DNA of 64,000 bases from Myxococcaceae bacterium (GCA_004297725.1 SCUS01000092.1:248001-312000), one strand, 5' to 3'; shown: positions 8,198 to 17,861, counted from the stretch's first letter. Notes: generated from the sequence alone by a model not told the origin. Numbers and translations are program-made.

Positions 8198-9084
8198 TCG
8201 TCGTCTTCCTTCCGCAACCCCGAGAGCATCAGGTCGATGAAGCGGTCACCGGGCGGCTCCGGAAGTTCGCCGGGGTCGAAGGCTTTTCGGAAGCGCCTCC
8301 TACGCTGATCGACGGAGTTCGCCGACGGGAAGTGCCACGGGAACCGGTCGGCGATCTGCTGCGACCCGAGCTTTTCGAGAGCGCGGCCCGGGCGGAAGAC
8401 AGCGGCGTCGGCCGCCTCGAGAGTACGTACCACCCGCGTCGCCTCGATCATCAGCGCCAGATCGCCCAGAACATCACCCATCTCGTCCGCGAGGAGGCGG
8501 CGCATCCTGGCCGCGTCCCTGCTCAGGTGCAGCATCGCCTCGGCGACGAGGACGTTCAGCGGCAGCATCTCGTCGTCGTACATCTCCGGTACCGCGAGGA
8601 GGCCGCTCAGCACATGCTGGGTCTCCTCCTCGATGCGCCCGATGCACCCCCACGCCTCCAGTTCGGGGGAGTTCCACGCGCGCACATAGAGGTTGAGCCG
8701 CACGGCCTGGTACAGGAGGAAGCGCGCGAGGGCCGCTTCCGGATCGCTGCGTCGGCTGGCGATCGCGAAGAGCAGCCGGCGAGAGGGATCGAAGGCGCCG
8801 TTGCCCGCGAGGTCGAGCATCGCCCGCATGGCCTCCACGAGAGCCGGCGGGATTCGCCACTGAAGCATGTCCAGCAGGCCGTGGTGCGCCCTGCCCATGA
8901 GCGGGAACGAGGCCTGCGAGACCGCCTCGATGTACGGGATCCCCCGCTCCTCGGCATCGAGTACTTCGAGCGCGAGACGACCGGCCGAGCGCTGAAGTGC
9001 GGGCATCTCGTGCTCGACCTGGGCGCGCAGCACCGGGGGGTAGAAGTCGGCGATGGACTGGAAGGCGCGAGTGACAGCGAGCAT
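8194..9084 (-). CDS. unknown all-helical protein, first gene of a minus-strand operon
   Basis: A 296-residue protein with AGGAGG placed seven bases before its ATG. It is almost entirely helical and rich in Leu, Ala, Arg and Glu, with no Cys clusters, no P-loop and no membrane span. The segment HVLSGLLAVPEMYDDEMLPL and the C-terminal PGDRFIDLMLSGLRKEDDE may be useful search seeds. It is the first of four coupled genes (this, a glycine-zipper protein, a helical protein and a J-domain). The grouping with a membrane protein and an Hsp70 co-chaperone domain suggests one complex, but no known system matches. Confidence 0.6.
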   Translation of the reverse strand: MLAVTRAFQSIADFYPPVLRAQVEHEMPALQRSAGRLALEVLDAEERGIPYIEAVSQASFPLMGRAHHGLLDMLQWRIPPALVEAMRAMLDLAGNGAFDPSRRLLFAIASRRSDPEAALARFLLYQAVRLNLYVRAWNSPELEAWGCIGRIEEETQHVLSGLLAVPEMYDDEMLPLNVLVAEAMLHLSRDAARMRRLLADEMGDVLGDLALMIEATRVVRTLEAADAAVFRPGRALEKLGSQQIADRFPWHFPSANSVDQRRRRFRKAFDPGELPEPPGDRFIDLMLSGLRKEDDE

Positions 9085-9356
9085 AGGGCCTCCTGATGAC
9101 GCGATCCTGGCGCAGCTTTTTCACGGTCTGACATGCCACCCACTTTTTTCCCGAGGCGTGGTGGCTCGCGAGCGATGGAAGGGAAGGGGTTGCGGAGGTC
9201 GCGCGTTCCTCAACATCCCCGTCGGGGTTCACTCTGCTGATGCGCCCAACGTCTGTGACGGAACTGTTCCGGTCGAGGTTCCGCCGGCCGACCCGACCGG
9301 TGCCGCCGCGACGCACAACCTCCCTCCATCGTGTGGTCCTGCAGGCACGACTGAAG

Positions 9357-10073
9357 CTAAGGGGAGTCGGTCGGGGGGCCTTCGGCCTGGCGCTCCAAGC
9401 GCGCGACCTCTGTCATGACGCCCAGCGCGTTGGCCAGTTCGAGAACGGCCTTGGTCTTGTCCTGGAGACAGAACATGAACGCAGCTCGGGCCATGTCGAA
9501 CGGCATCGCACCACAGAGGTCCTCAAACTCCCGCTGCATCTCGGGCACGCGGTGGTATTCGTAGCCATTGAGCCACAGCTTCAGGAACTTATCCGAGTTC
9601 ACCACGGCGCCCCGCTTGACCAGTTCCAACGGTTCCACCCCATCGACCGGACCCTTGCCGACCAAGAATCGGAAGCGCTCCCGAAGGCGGTCTCCGTCAA
9701 ACCGCTCGCGCAAGTCCTTCAGGTAGGAGCGCAGTGCCGGGTGTGGCTCCCGTCGCCCGACGACCAACTTCGCCTTGGCGAAGTTCGCCCGTTCGTTCTC
9801 CAGCACAAATGGCCGGAGGTTGTGAAGGAGTTCGGAGAGTTCCGCCGAAGTCGGCAGGCCCGTGACCGTGCAGGTGTCATCCCCCAGCATCTCCATCCGG
9901 GTGGTGCCGGGGTCCGAGGAACGGACCAACTGCGTCTCTCGTAGCCGAGCGGCGTCCCTCAGATACTGCGATAGAATCTCCCAATCCTCATCGGTGAATT
10001 CGCCTCGGATGGGATCTGCGAGAGGAACCTTGGTGTCGCCGTCAACGAGCTGGAGCGTGTAGGGCACGGGCAT
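9357..10073 (-). CDS. hypothetical protein, 238 residues
   Basis: It starts MPVPYTLQLVDGDTKVPLAD and ends in a Pro/Ser tail. The middle is helical and charged (SELLHNLRPFVLENERANFA, then LRERFDGDRLRERFRFLVGK), with one conserved-looking stretch, VNSDKFLKLWLNGYEYHR. There is no P-loop, metal motif, signal peptide or membrane span. It stands alone on the minus strand, 270 bases from the operon that follows it. The composition and codon use fit a real gene; the function is unknown. Confidence 0.55.
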   Translation of the reverse strand: MPVPYTLQLVDGDTKVPLADPIRGEFTDEDWEILSQYLRDAARLRETQLVRSSDPGTTRMEMLGDDTCTVTGLPTSAELSELLHNLRPFVLENERANFAKAKLVVGRREPHPALRSYLKDLRERFDGDRLRERFRFLVGKGPVDGVEPLELVKRGAVVNSDKFLKLWLNGYEYHRVPEMQREFEDLCGAMPFDMARAAFMFCLQDKTKAVLELANALGVMTEVARLERQAEGPPTDSP

Positions 10074-10141
10074 GGTCGGGGATTATAGCCGAACCCGACC
10101 TCGGAGCCCATGAGCCTACCGGCAAGACCGACCTCAGGGAC

Positions 10142-11245
10142 CTACTCGTGATGCCTTCCCGATGAGCTGAAACCATGAACGGCGAGGTCGATTCCAGCGG
10201 TCGGGCCAGCCTGCAGCAGCGTCCCATGACACTCAATGCGACGCACTCCCTGAGCGCGGAGCGAGCGAACGACACCGCGGGTACGGACGAAGTCCCTGAG
10301 GGCCTCCTCGGAGCAGAGCGACTGAGGGACGAAGACGAGCGTCGCATCGTCCGAGGGCAGTGTATACACGGCCATGAGCCCTTCGATCTCGCTATCATTG
10401 ATGGTCTGCGCGGTGAGGTGTCGCTGAAGCCCTGCGGCAAGCCCGCGTGCCATCTCTCGCCCACTCAAGCCTGCGGGCATTGATGCCTGCCTGCGTGGAG
10501 TGTCGTAGGCCACATCCGCCGTCGCGGCTACGCTGCTAGCATCGTCGTTCATCGGGTACGCACGGTCCGGAGTCCCGGGGACAAGGGCGAAATCCGCGGT
10601 CTTCTCCTGCCCTCCCATGAAGTAATGGAATGAGCCGAGGCACATCGGGCTCGACGCCCTCATGGCCCACCCGCGACCGTGCTGGTACGGCCCCAGCCCC
10701 ATTCTTGCCGACGCCTGCCCGAGGTCCCGGAGACTGTCGGAAAGCGCAGCGCCAAGAGGTCCGCGCTCATGGAGAATCGCAGCGGTCATTGCGGTCTCGG
10801 AGCAGCCTCCGCTCCCAGCCGTGGGGCCTTCGACCGGCCGAAGCGGGGCGGCGCCTCGGCTCGGCTCCGTCGGTGCTACCGGCGCCGGTGGCACCAACGC
10901 AGGGGGGGCTACCGTCGCAGGCGAGTCCTTGTCCGAAGTCGGGGTCACGAGTTGAAATGTTGGATGCCACTCGCCGATTCGGTCAGCCGCCACGATGGTC
11001 GCCCACACCGCGAGGACTCCTAGGACCAGGACGCCACGCATTCCTAGCTTTGTGAGGACAAAGAGGGCGGGCGAGGTGAGCTTGGCGGCGATCTCGGGAG
11101 CCTCGTCGGCTCGTCGCCACGGCCCCTCATCTCCAGAGCGGATGAGCACGCGGCGGCTCAAGAAGACAGGTCGCAGTCGGTCTACGAGTTCTTCAATCTC
11201 GTAAGGGCCTTCCGCCTGATCGCCTCGCCGAATGAACCACCCCAT
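10142..11245 (-). CDS. GYF_2 (DUF4339) domain membrane protein
   Basis: A 367-residue protein. Residues 1-45 (WFIRRGDQAEGPYEIEEL) match the GYF_2 domain, which begins with a Trp/Tyr pair and a GPY core and binds proline-rich peptides. A single membrane segment lies near residues 68-88 (GMRGVLVLGVLAVWATIVAA). It is followed by a Pro/Ala/Val-rich linker (about 105-140) and a C-terminal domain with three or four Cys residues (SGGCSETAM, SPMCLGSF, SLCSEEAL). The layout suggests a cytoplasmic GYF domain anchored to the membrane with an exported C-terminal domain. Such proteins are frequent in myxobacteria. The target is unknown. Confidence 0.6.
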   Translation of the reverse strand: MGWFIRRGDQAEGPYEIEELVDRLRPVFLSRRVLIRSGDEGPWRRADEAPEIAAKLTSPALFVLTKLGMRGVLVLGVLAVWATIVAADRIGEWHPTFQLVTPTSDKDSPATVAPPALVPPAPVAPTEPSRGAAPLRPVEGPTAGSGGCSETAMTAAILHERGPLGAALSDSLRDLGQASARMGLGPYQHGRGWAMRASSPMCLGSFHYFMGGQEKTADFALVPGTPDRAYPMNDDASSVAATADVAYDTPRRQASMPAGLSGREMARGLAAGLQRHLTAQTINDSEIEGLMAVYTLPSDDATLVFVPQSLCSEEALRDFVRTRGVVRSLRAQGVRRIECHGTLLQAGPTAGIDLAVHGFSSSGRHHE

Positions 11246-11462
11246 GAAAGATCTTCCCCAAGAAACCGCAGCCCGTTGGTCCGAGGCGCCGGGCCGACCG
11301 CGCGATTCACCCGGCTACGCATACGCCCGTCGTGGCGTGGTAGGCAAGGTGGAAGGCAGCGACCCTCACGAGATCCTTGGTCCCTACACGACACGCAGAC
11401 ACTGCCGTTGAAGATGTTGAAGGCCACACCAAACGGACCCTCGGATGTCTGACGTCCCAAGA

Positions 11463-11742
11463 TCACTCTGCGCCGTTCACGATTGGCCGCAGCGCCACCG
11501 CCAGCTCTCTGGTCTGCGCCCGGTTCAACACCGTAGGGTACTCACGCAAGAGACCCGTGCCCGGTGCCACACCAGTTGCGCGCAGGTGGTGCGCTTCCAG
11601 CCGCTTCAGCCGGCGCTCCACGCCGAGGTCCAGCAGCTGTCGCGCGTCGGCCCGGAGCTCGCCCGACACGACCAAGGGCCGTCGTCGCCCACCGTCACGA
11701 AGCCCCGGTCAAACACCGCGTCGGCAGGCTCGAGACCAACCG
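11463..11742 (-). pseudogene. C-terminal remnant of an HNH endonuclease
   Basis: Just downstream of the PLD-like gene, minus-strand frames spell AVFDRGFVTVGDDGP and, after a one-base shift, VVSGELRADARQLLDLG and RLEAHHLRATGV. This is the usual tail of restriction-type HNH enzymes, where a [FL]DRG[LF] segment is followed by a short strand and a helix (compare HHRAFDRGLITFDDDG-type sequences). The HNH core itself is missing and the frame is broken near 11690, so this is a fragment. It may be the leftover of a restriction enzyme that once accompanied the neighbouring gene. Confidence 0.5.
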
Positions 11743-11744
11743 AA

Positions 11745-12998
11745 TCATGACCCATCAGCAGCGAATACTGACGTCTGCACGTGGAAGAGTCGCGCTATCT
11801 CCTCCCGACCGAACTTCTGCTCCAACCGCGCTCGGAAAAGGCGATCGCGAGCGAACGTCTCGTAGTTCACGCCCTTGAAAACGACCGAGACCTCGGGGTT
11901 GTACTCCCCAAGGACGTCCTGAAGCGATCCGTTGATCATCACGGTCAGCTGCTTCTTGATCGCGGCTCGGTCGAGGCGGCCCGACACGGTCTTGTCGAGC
12001 CACTTCTTCGGCGGGGAGGCTGCGACGCTGTCGATCAATGCCTCGACGAGCTCGCGCTGCGTCTTCTCGAACTCTGTGCCAATCGCTGCCAGGACGAGCT
12101 TTCGGTAGGCATCGACTCGCTTCTTGAAATCGGCGATTTCGCGCTCGAACTCCGCACGGCGCCGACGCAGGATGACCCGCCGGTACGGCTCGCCCAAGGC
12201 GGGGAGATAATCCTCCCGCAGTTCGTCTGCCTTCTTCTTCAGAACCGTCTCGCTGAGGGTGATCGTCTTGCCAGGGTCTGCAGGGTCATCGACCTTGAAT
12301 TCAAACGGTGTACCCTCGGCGAAGACCTGAAAGGAATTCCTAAACCGCTTCTGCAGGTTCGCATCCGCGACTCCCAGAATCTCTGCGGGAAGGGCGACCT
12401 TCTTCTTCGCGAGCCGGAAGTCAGACACCTCGAACTCGACATACTCCAGCTCCGAGTTGAACGTGAGCTCCTGCCGAGCGACATCGAACGGCTTCGGTGG
12501 ATTCGCCTGGAGATCCGCGATGACCTCGGCAAGGCGTTGCTTTGTCACGGGCTTGAGTCCGATCTCCGGTGGCAGTCCCGGAACCGCTCCGCACGCCGAC
12601 GCGATAGTTGCTCCGCCCTCCTCACCGAGCAGAACAGCATTCGGCTTCGCCATAACATCGGATCCCGCCTCGATCAAGAGCGGCGTCGGGCTGTACACGA
12701 GGGTCACATCGTCGCTGATCAGTAGGCCGATGCGGAGCCCCGGCTGCATCAGGACGCTCTTCAAGCCGCCGACGAGCTTCTCGATCGCCTCGACCTGGCC
12801 GTAGCCGAAGCGGCAGACCTCCGGATCGACGTCGACGATGACAACCACTTGAAGACTCGGGCGGTCACGGGCGGCCCGAAGGATGGCCTCGGCAACCGGC
12901 AGCCGGAGGCCGGGAGCAACGAAGACGAGCCGCTGGCGCGCACTTGCAACCATCTGGACCAGGTTCTCGTCCGAGGCGATCGTGAACGTGTGTGCCAT
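11745..12998 (-). CDS. PLD-like N-terminal domain protein of unknown function
   Basis: A 417-residue protein starting MAHTFTIASDENLVQMVASA. The N-terminal 170 residues alternate strands and helices like a phospholipase D-type module (RLVFVAPGLRLPVAEAIL, LQVVVIVDVDPEVC, ISDDVTLVYSPTPLLIEAG), but the H-x-K-x4-D catalytic motif is not evident, so it may bind rather than cut. The C-terminal half is long, charged and helical (RRRRAEFEREIADFKKRVDA), probably a coiled coil. It ends next to an HNH nuclease remnant, which hints at a former restriction or phage-defence unit. The composition is less GC-rich than its neighbours. Confidence 0.6.
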   Translation of the reverse strand: MAHTFTIASDENLVQMVASARQRLVFVAPGLRLPVAEAILRAARDRPSLQVVVIVDVDPEVCRFGYGQVEAIEKLVGGLKSVLMQPGLRIGLLISDDVTLVYSPTPLLIEAGSDVMAKPNAVLLGEEGGATIASACGAVPGLPPEIGLKPVTKQRLAEVIADLQANPPKPFDVARQELTFNSELEYVEFEVSDFRLAKKKVALPAEILGVADANLQKRFRNSFQVFAEGTPFEFKVDDPADPGKTITLSETVLKKKADELREDYLPALGEPYRRVILRRRRAEFEREIADFKKRVDAYRKLVLAAIGTEFEKTQRELVEALIDSVAASPPKKWLDKTVSGRLDRAAIKKQLTVMINGSLQDVLGEYNPEVSVVFKGVNYETFARDRLFRARLEQKFGREEIARLFHVQTSVFAADGS

Positions 12999-13192
12999 GG
13001 CCTTCGTGCTCTCTTTCGGGGTGGGTCTGTCGGGCTATCGTCGGGCGGAAAGCCGGTCGGTCTCAGCACCTCCACGACCTGACGGTACTTTGTCGAGGAT
13101 CCGAGACGACTGCGGACGGATGCCGGAACCCTGCTCAGCCGGTGGCAGGGGCATCGAGCCAGACGGTGTCGTCGGACCAGTCGGTCGCGTCA

Positions 13193-13200
13193 ACTACTTC
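13193..13200. repeat. left copy of the 8-bp target-site duplication
   Basis: ACTACTTC lies immediately before the left end of the ISL3 element and recurs exactly at 14973-14980 immediately after its right end. Confidence 0.9.
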
Positions 13201-13220
13201 GGGTCTCCCGCAGTTCGTGT
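13201..13220. repeat. left terminal inverted repeat of the ISL3 element
   Basis: It begins GGGTCTCCCGCAGTTC. The first 16 bases are a perfect inverted match to the right end, and the match continues with scattered mismatches for several more bases. Confidence 0.9.
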
Positions 13221-13314
13221 GGAGCGGTTTGATCGAGCCGGATCGCGACGCAGGTTGAAGCGTCCACCGTCCGAGTCGCCGGGGCTGATCGACGGGCGGC
13301 GGTCGGAGGTCCCG

Positions 13315-14941
13315 ATGACGCCATCGCTCTCGCAACTGCTGACCCTTCTGCCGACCTTCGCGGGCGCCCTCGTGGTGGAGCATCTCGCGCTCCAGGACGG
13401 GGGCATTCACGTGCACGCCCGCACGGCGTCCACCGCCACCGAGTGCCCTTCCTGCGGGACCGCCAGCTCTCGCAGTCACGGTTCCTATGGGCGCCATCTC
13501 GCCGACCTCGCCTGGCAGGACATGCCGGTGCGGGTGCGGGTGCGGGTGCGTCGGTTCCTCTGCGTCGCCCCGGAGTGCCCGCGTCGGACCTTCACCGAAG
13601 ACCTCGCGTCGGTCGCCGCGCCGCACGCCCGCCGCACCCGGCGGATGGCCGACGCCGTGACGCGCGTGGGACTCGCGGTCGGTGGGGAGGCCGGCGCGCG
13701 TCTGCTCCCGACGCTCGGCGCCGTCGTCAGCGCCGACACCGTGCTGCGCCTCGTGCGACGCGCGCCGACTCGCGACGCGGGCGCGCCCCGCGTGTTGGGC
13801 GTCGACGAGTGGACCCTTCGGCGAGGTCACACCTACGGGACGGTGCTGGTGGACCTGGAGCGCCGCGAGCCGGTGGGACTGCTGCCCGACCGGTCGGCCG
13901 ACAGCTTCGCCGAGTGGCTCACGGCCCACCCGGGCGTCGAGGTCATCACCCGCGATCGCTCGGAGATCTACGCCGAGGGCGCCCGGCGTGGCGCTCCGAA
14001 CGCCATGCAGGTGGCCGACCGCTGGCACCTGCTCAAGAACGTCGGCGACGTCCTGGAGCGGGTGCTCCACCGGCAGCGGGCGGCGCTCGCCGACGCGGCG
14101 AAGGCGGCCGTCGAGGCCGACAACGATCCCCAGGGCGCCGTGGTGGAGGTCGCGGCCACCCGCAAGGTCGCGTCGCCGAAGCCCGCGCGGCCCGGGCTCC
14201 CGCGGCAACTCTGGTACGAGCAGATCCACCGGCTGCACCGCGAGGTGCCTCTCGCAGCACGCCATCAGCGCGCAGATGGGGTTGAGCCGCGTGACCGTGC
14301 GCAAGTACCTGCGCGCGCCGACCTGCCCGACGCGCGCACCACGACGGACGAAGGTCGGCACGCTCACGGGCTTCGACACCCACCTGCGAACCCGCTGGGA
14401 GGCGGGGTGTCGAGACGCTGTGGTGCTCTGGCAGGAACTGCGGACGCACGGCTTCCAGGGCACCTACCGCACCGTGCAACGCCACGTCGCGGGCTGGCGT
14501 ACCGGCGAGGGAGCGCCGAAGGGCACGCGCACGGCGATGAGCGCGAAGGCTCCCTCGCCGCGGCAGGCCCGCTGGTGGTTGACCCTGCCGAGCGAGCGGC
14601 TCTCGGCGTCGCAGCGACGCTTCGTCGAGGTGCTGCTGCGCGACAGCGACCGGGCGCGAAACGCTCAGCGGTTGGCGGTGGCGTTCGGGCGCGTGATGCG
14701 AGGGCGCTACGCGCCCGCCCTCGACGAGTGGATGGTCGAGGCCGAGGCGAGCGAGGTCGTCGAGTTCCGCGACTTCGTGGAGACGTTGCGGTACGACGTG
14801 GAGGCGGTGCGTGCCGCCATCACGTCGCCGTGGAGCAACGGGCAGACCGAGGGGCAGGTCAACAAGATCAAGATGCTCAAGCGGCAGATGTACGGCCGCG
14901 CGAGCGTCGATCTCCTCCGGCAGCGACTCCTCGCCGCATGA
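13315..14941 (+). pseudogene. ISL3-family transposase, frameshifted
   Basis: The first part (ATG 13315, after GGAGG) carries the ISL3 zinc-finger domain (C-x2-C at TECPSCGTASS, then CVAPECPRRTF). The DDE-type core follows, with LGVDEWTLRRGHTYGTVLVD, VITRDRSEIYAEGARRGAP and ADRWHLLKNV. Near 14249 the frame changes by one base. The second part resumes with LSQHAISAQMGLSRVTVRKY (helix-turn-helix) and ends with SPWSNGQTEGQVNKIKMLKR, the conserved C-terminal block with its catalytic Glu. Total length is about 540 residues, normal for the family. ISL3 enzymes are normally made from one frame, so the shift most likely inactivates it unless it is a sequencing error. Both frames still read cleanly, so the damage is recent. 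Confidence 0.88.
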
Positions 14942-14952
14942 GCACCGCCTCA

Positions 14953-14972
14953 ACATGAACTGCGGGAGACCC
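14953..14972. repeat. right terminal inverted repeat of the ISL3 element
   Basis: It ends GAACTGCGGGAGACCC, the exact reverse complement of the first 16 bases of the left end. Confidence 0.9.
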
Positions 14973-14980
14973 ACTACTTC
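14973..14980. repeat. right copy of the 8-bp target-site duplication
   Basis: ACTACTTC lies directly after the right inverted repeat and is identical to 13193-13200. Confidence 0.9.
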
Positions 14981-15464
14981 TGCTGGGCCACGACAACTAT
15001 TCCTGCCGGTCTGAGGAGGTTCCTTCGCTCCACTGCGGCGACCACACATTTGGGGAGGTGGTTGTTGTCGGCGGCGGATCGCGCCACGCATTCTGGCGAC
15101 GGCGCATCCGGTAGTGTTTCCCTCCGGAGCCTCGGGCGCCCGATTCCGAGCCGGTCTCCGCGAAGAACCCTCCCCTGCCATCGGTCCACCGCCTGCGCGC
15201 GATCTTCTGGCGAAGGCTCTTTTGGAGGGCCTCGCCTGCGGAGAGCAGTCCGACGCCCTGGCCGACCGGCCCGCCGACGAGGGCTCGACAACGACGTCAC
15301 CCTGCCGGCCCTGGAGGTCCGCGCCGGGACCCGCGGTTCGACCAGGGTGCGGTCGATGCGCGGCCTCGCCCAGAGGGCCACGCATCGACCGCGCCCGTCG
15401 TACCGTGCCCGCTCCCCGAGGCTGCCTTGGACGCCCGCGTAGTGGACGGTTACCGTCGGCCGCG
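14981..15464. other. about 480 bases without a supportable gene
   Basis: Both strands have open frames, but they are Arg/Pro-rich and match nothing. The region probably contains the promoter of the lipoprotein that starts at 15465, plus flanking DNA of the insertion site. No hairpin or repeat stands out. Confidence 0.5.
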
Positions 15465-17861
15465 ATGAGCACTGGGAGACGGTTCCTGATCGCGTCGCTG
15501 ACGCTCGCGGCCTGCACGCAGCCGCGGACGGAAATCGTCGTCTCGGTCGACTCGGAGTTGGAGTGGGGCACGGCTCGCACCCTCCAGTCCGTGGTGGTGA
15601 GCGTCCGTCGTGGCAGCGCGAGCGGTCCGCTGCGCGACCAGCGCACCAGCGTCCTCGGGGTCGACTCCGGGCGTCGCACCCTCCCCTTCCTCGTGGGGGT
15701 GACGCCGGACGCGGCGGACGACGTCGACACGCCGCTCTGGATCGAGGTCCTCGGGTGTGCCGCCCCCGGTAGCTGCGACGCGACCAACGCGGTCGTCGCA
15801 CAGCGGGCCGTGGTGAGGTTCCAGCGCGGACGCACCCTCGGCCTGCCCATGCTGCTGGCGGCGGCGTGTCGCGGCGCCCCTTGTGACGTCACCGAACGCT
15901 GCGAGCCCGGGACCGGGATGTGCCGCCCGGCCGCCGAGGCCGAAGCTTCGATCGTCCCCTTCGACCCGAACGCTGCGGCTTCGGACAGCGGCATCGATCG
16001 CCTCCGCGCGTTCGACAGCACCATGGACGCAGCGGTATCCGATGTAACAGCCGACGCCCCCGACGCGACGTTCGCGCCTACGGACACGCAAACTCCCGCC
16101 GATGTGCAGGGCGGCGGACCGGATGTCGTCGCGATGCCGGATGTTTCCGTCGTGGCCGATGTACAGGATAGCGGCATCGACGCTCCCGTCGTGCCGGATG
16201 TTCCCGCCGTGCCGGACGTTCCCAGCGTGATCGACGTCGGCGTCGACGCGCCGCGCACGACGGCGTCTCCGCCGCGACCCATCGCCCCGACGTCAACTTC
16301 GATCGTCACGTCGCGCCGCCCCAACCTCCATTGGGCGCTCGCCTCCGGGACGGACGGCGCCCGCGTCCAGATCTGCCGGGACCGGGCGTGCACCATGGAG
16401 ATAACCGCCTTCGACGCGGCGGGGACGAGTGCCGTTCCGGCTTCGGACCTTCCGCCAGGGGTGGTCTTCTGGCGGCTGTTCGGACGCTCGAGTGGGGGCA
16501 CCGGCACGAACGCGAGTCCCACGTGGCAATTCACGGTCGGCGCGAGGTCTGCGACGGCGGCGAACACCTCGTCGGACACGGTGCTCGACGTGAACGGTGA
16601 CGGTCTTGCCGACCTCGCCGTCGGGGCCTATGGCGCGAGCAGTTCCGCCGGCAGGGTGTACGTCCACCGCGGGAGCGCCGGGGGCGTTGCGAGCACGGCC
16701 ACGTCGACGTTCCGCGGCGGCATGGCCGGCGGCTACTTCGGCGGCGGACTCGCCAGCGCGGGGGACGTCAATGGCGACGGCTTCTCGGACCTCATCGTGG
16801 GAGCCCAGCTCGAGGACGATAGCGACGGCGCCGCCTACCTCTACTTCGGTGGGACGGGCGGACTCCCGGCGGTCGCCTCGGCGAGACTGGCCCCCCCGGC
16901 CCTTCACGCGTATTTCGGCAGCCGCGTCACGAGCGCTGGGGACGTCAACGGCGACGGGTACGGCGACGTCCTGATCTCGGCGCACGGAGTCGGCCAAGTC
17001 CATCTCTACCTGGGCGGCGCATCGGGTCTGCCCGCCACGCCGTCCAGCACGTTGGCAGACGGCGGGTCGGTGGTCGTGTTCGCCCGGGCGACCGCCAGCG
17101 GGGACGTCAACGGGGACGGCTTCTCGGACGTCGTGGTGCAGGGCAACGCCACACCCCCGAGGATCTACATCTTCCACGGGGGCGCGGTCGGGTTGCCCGC
17201 GAATGCGTCGCGGGTCCTTCCCACGCCCGAGACGGGCTTCTCGTCCTTCGGCGCTTCGATCACAGCGGGGGACGTCAACGGGGATGGCTACGCCGACGTC
17301 CTCGTAGGCTCGCCCTCGACGAACGACTACACGGGCGCCGCCTACCTGTACCTGGGTGGCGCCGCTGGCCTCGCGACGACCCCGGCGTTGTCCCTCACAG
17401 GACCAGACGGAAGGCGCGGCTACTTCGGCAACACCCTCCTCCTGAGCGACCTGAACGACGACGGCTACGCCGACATCGTGGTCGGGGCGAACCAGTTCGG
17501 CGACGCCACCGGCCGCGTCTACATCTATCGCGGCGGCTCGGGGGCGCTTGCAACCATCCCCGACATAGTCCTGCTCTCCCCCGACGGGGAGGGAAGCCAG
17601 TTCGGCGTGGCGGCGCACTCCGCGGACTTCGACGGCGACGGTCACGCCGACCTCGTCATCGGAGCCCTCCAGTTCGGCAACCTCACCGGGCGAGTCTACG
17701 TCTACCGCGGCAGGGTCGGCGGGATCCCGACGACGCCCACCCTCACGTTGGACGCCCCCGACGGGGTGGGCAGCCATTTCGGCTACCCAGTGGTGCGCGC
17801 CGACGAGGTGCTCCCTTCGGGCATCGGAGCCGGGGCTCACGGCGCAGCGTCGCCCACCTGA
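15465..17861 (+). CDS. FG-GAP repeat lipoprotein
   Basis: A 798-residue exported protein. The start MSTGRRFLIASLTLAACTQP is a lipoprotein signal with the lipobox LAAC, so the protein should be anchored to a membrane at Cys17. Residues about 145-260 form a low-complexity Asp/Ala/Val/Pro linker with repeated ADAPD- and PDVP-like words. A fibronectin-like segment follows (RRPNLHWALASGTDGARVQI). From about residue 375 to the end there are some seven FG-GAP (integrin beta-propeller) repeats, each with a calcium-binding loop of the type DVNGDGxxDxxVGA, for example DVNGDGFSDLIVGA and DLNDDGYADIVVGA. Such propellers are common on myxobacterial cell surfaces and usually mediate binding. The ATG at 15465 is preferred because it gives the signal peptide; longer in-frame starts do not. 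Confidence 0.9.
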   Translation: MSTGRRFLIASLTLAACTQPRTEIVVSVDSELEWGTARTLQSVVVSVRRGSASGPLRDQRTSVLGVDSGRRTLPFLVGVTPDAADDVDTPLWIEVLGCAAPGSCDATNAVVAQRAVVRFQRGRTLGLPMLLAAACRGAPCDVTERCEPGTGMCRPAAEAEASIVPFDPNAAASDSGIDRLRAFDSTMDAAVSDVTADAPDATFAPTDTQTPADVQGGGPDVVAMPDVSVVADVQDSGIDAPVVPDVPAVPDVPSVIDVGVDAPRTTASPPRPIAPTSTSIVTSRRPNLHWALASGTDGARVQICRDRACTMEITAFDAAGTSAVPASDLPPGVVFWRLFGRSSGGTGTNASPTWQFTVGARSATAANTSSDTVLDVNGDGLADLAVGAYGASSSAGRVYVHRGSAGGVASTATSTFRGGMAGGYFGGGLASAGDVNGDGFSDLIVGAQLEDDSDGAAYLYFGGTGGLPAVASARLAPPALHAYFGSRVTSAGDVNGDGYGDVLISAHGVGQVHLYLGGASGLPATPSSTLADGGSVVVFARATASGDVNGDGFSDVVVQGNATPPRIYIFHGGAVGLPANASRVLPTPETGFSSFGASITAGDVNGDGYADVLVGSPSTNDYTGAAYLYLGGAAGLATTPALSLTGPDGRRGYFGNTLLLSDLNDDGYADIVVGANQFGDATGRVYIYRGGSGALATIPDIVLLSPDGEGSQFGVAAHSADFDGDGHADLVIGALQFGNLTGRVYVYRGRVGGIPTTPTLTLDAPDGVGSHFGYPVVRADEVLPSGIGAGAHGAASPT

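Larger units (their letters stand above)
13201..14972 (+). mobile_element. complete ISL3-family insertion sequence, 1772 bp
   Basis: The element is bounded by matching terminal inverted repeats that begin GGGTCTCCCGCAGTTC, and it is flanked on both sides by the same 8 bases, ACTACTTC (13193-13200 and 14973-14980). ISL3 elements generate 8-bp target duplications, so both boundaries are fixed by direct observation. Inside is one ISL3-type transposase frame that is broken by a one-base shift near 14249. The undecayed ends and duplication point to a fairly recent insertion. Confidence 0.93.

Noticed and set aside
11182..11466. A 94-residue minus-strand frame upstream of the GYF_2 gene
   Set aside because: It overlaps the start of the GYF_2 gene, has no domain and has poor coding character.
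16740..17660. Recurring GACGTCAACGG-type words as DNA repeats
   Set aside because: They encode the calcium-binding loop of the FG-GAP repeats and are explained by protein conservation.
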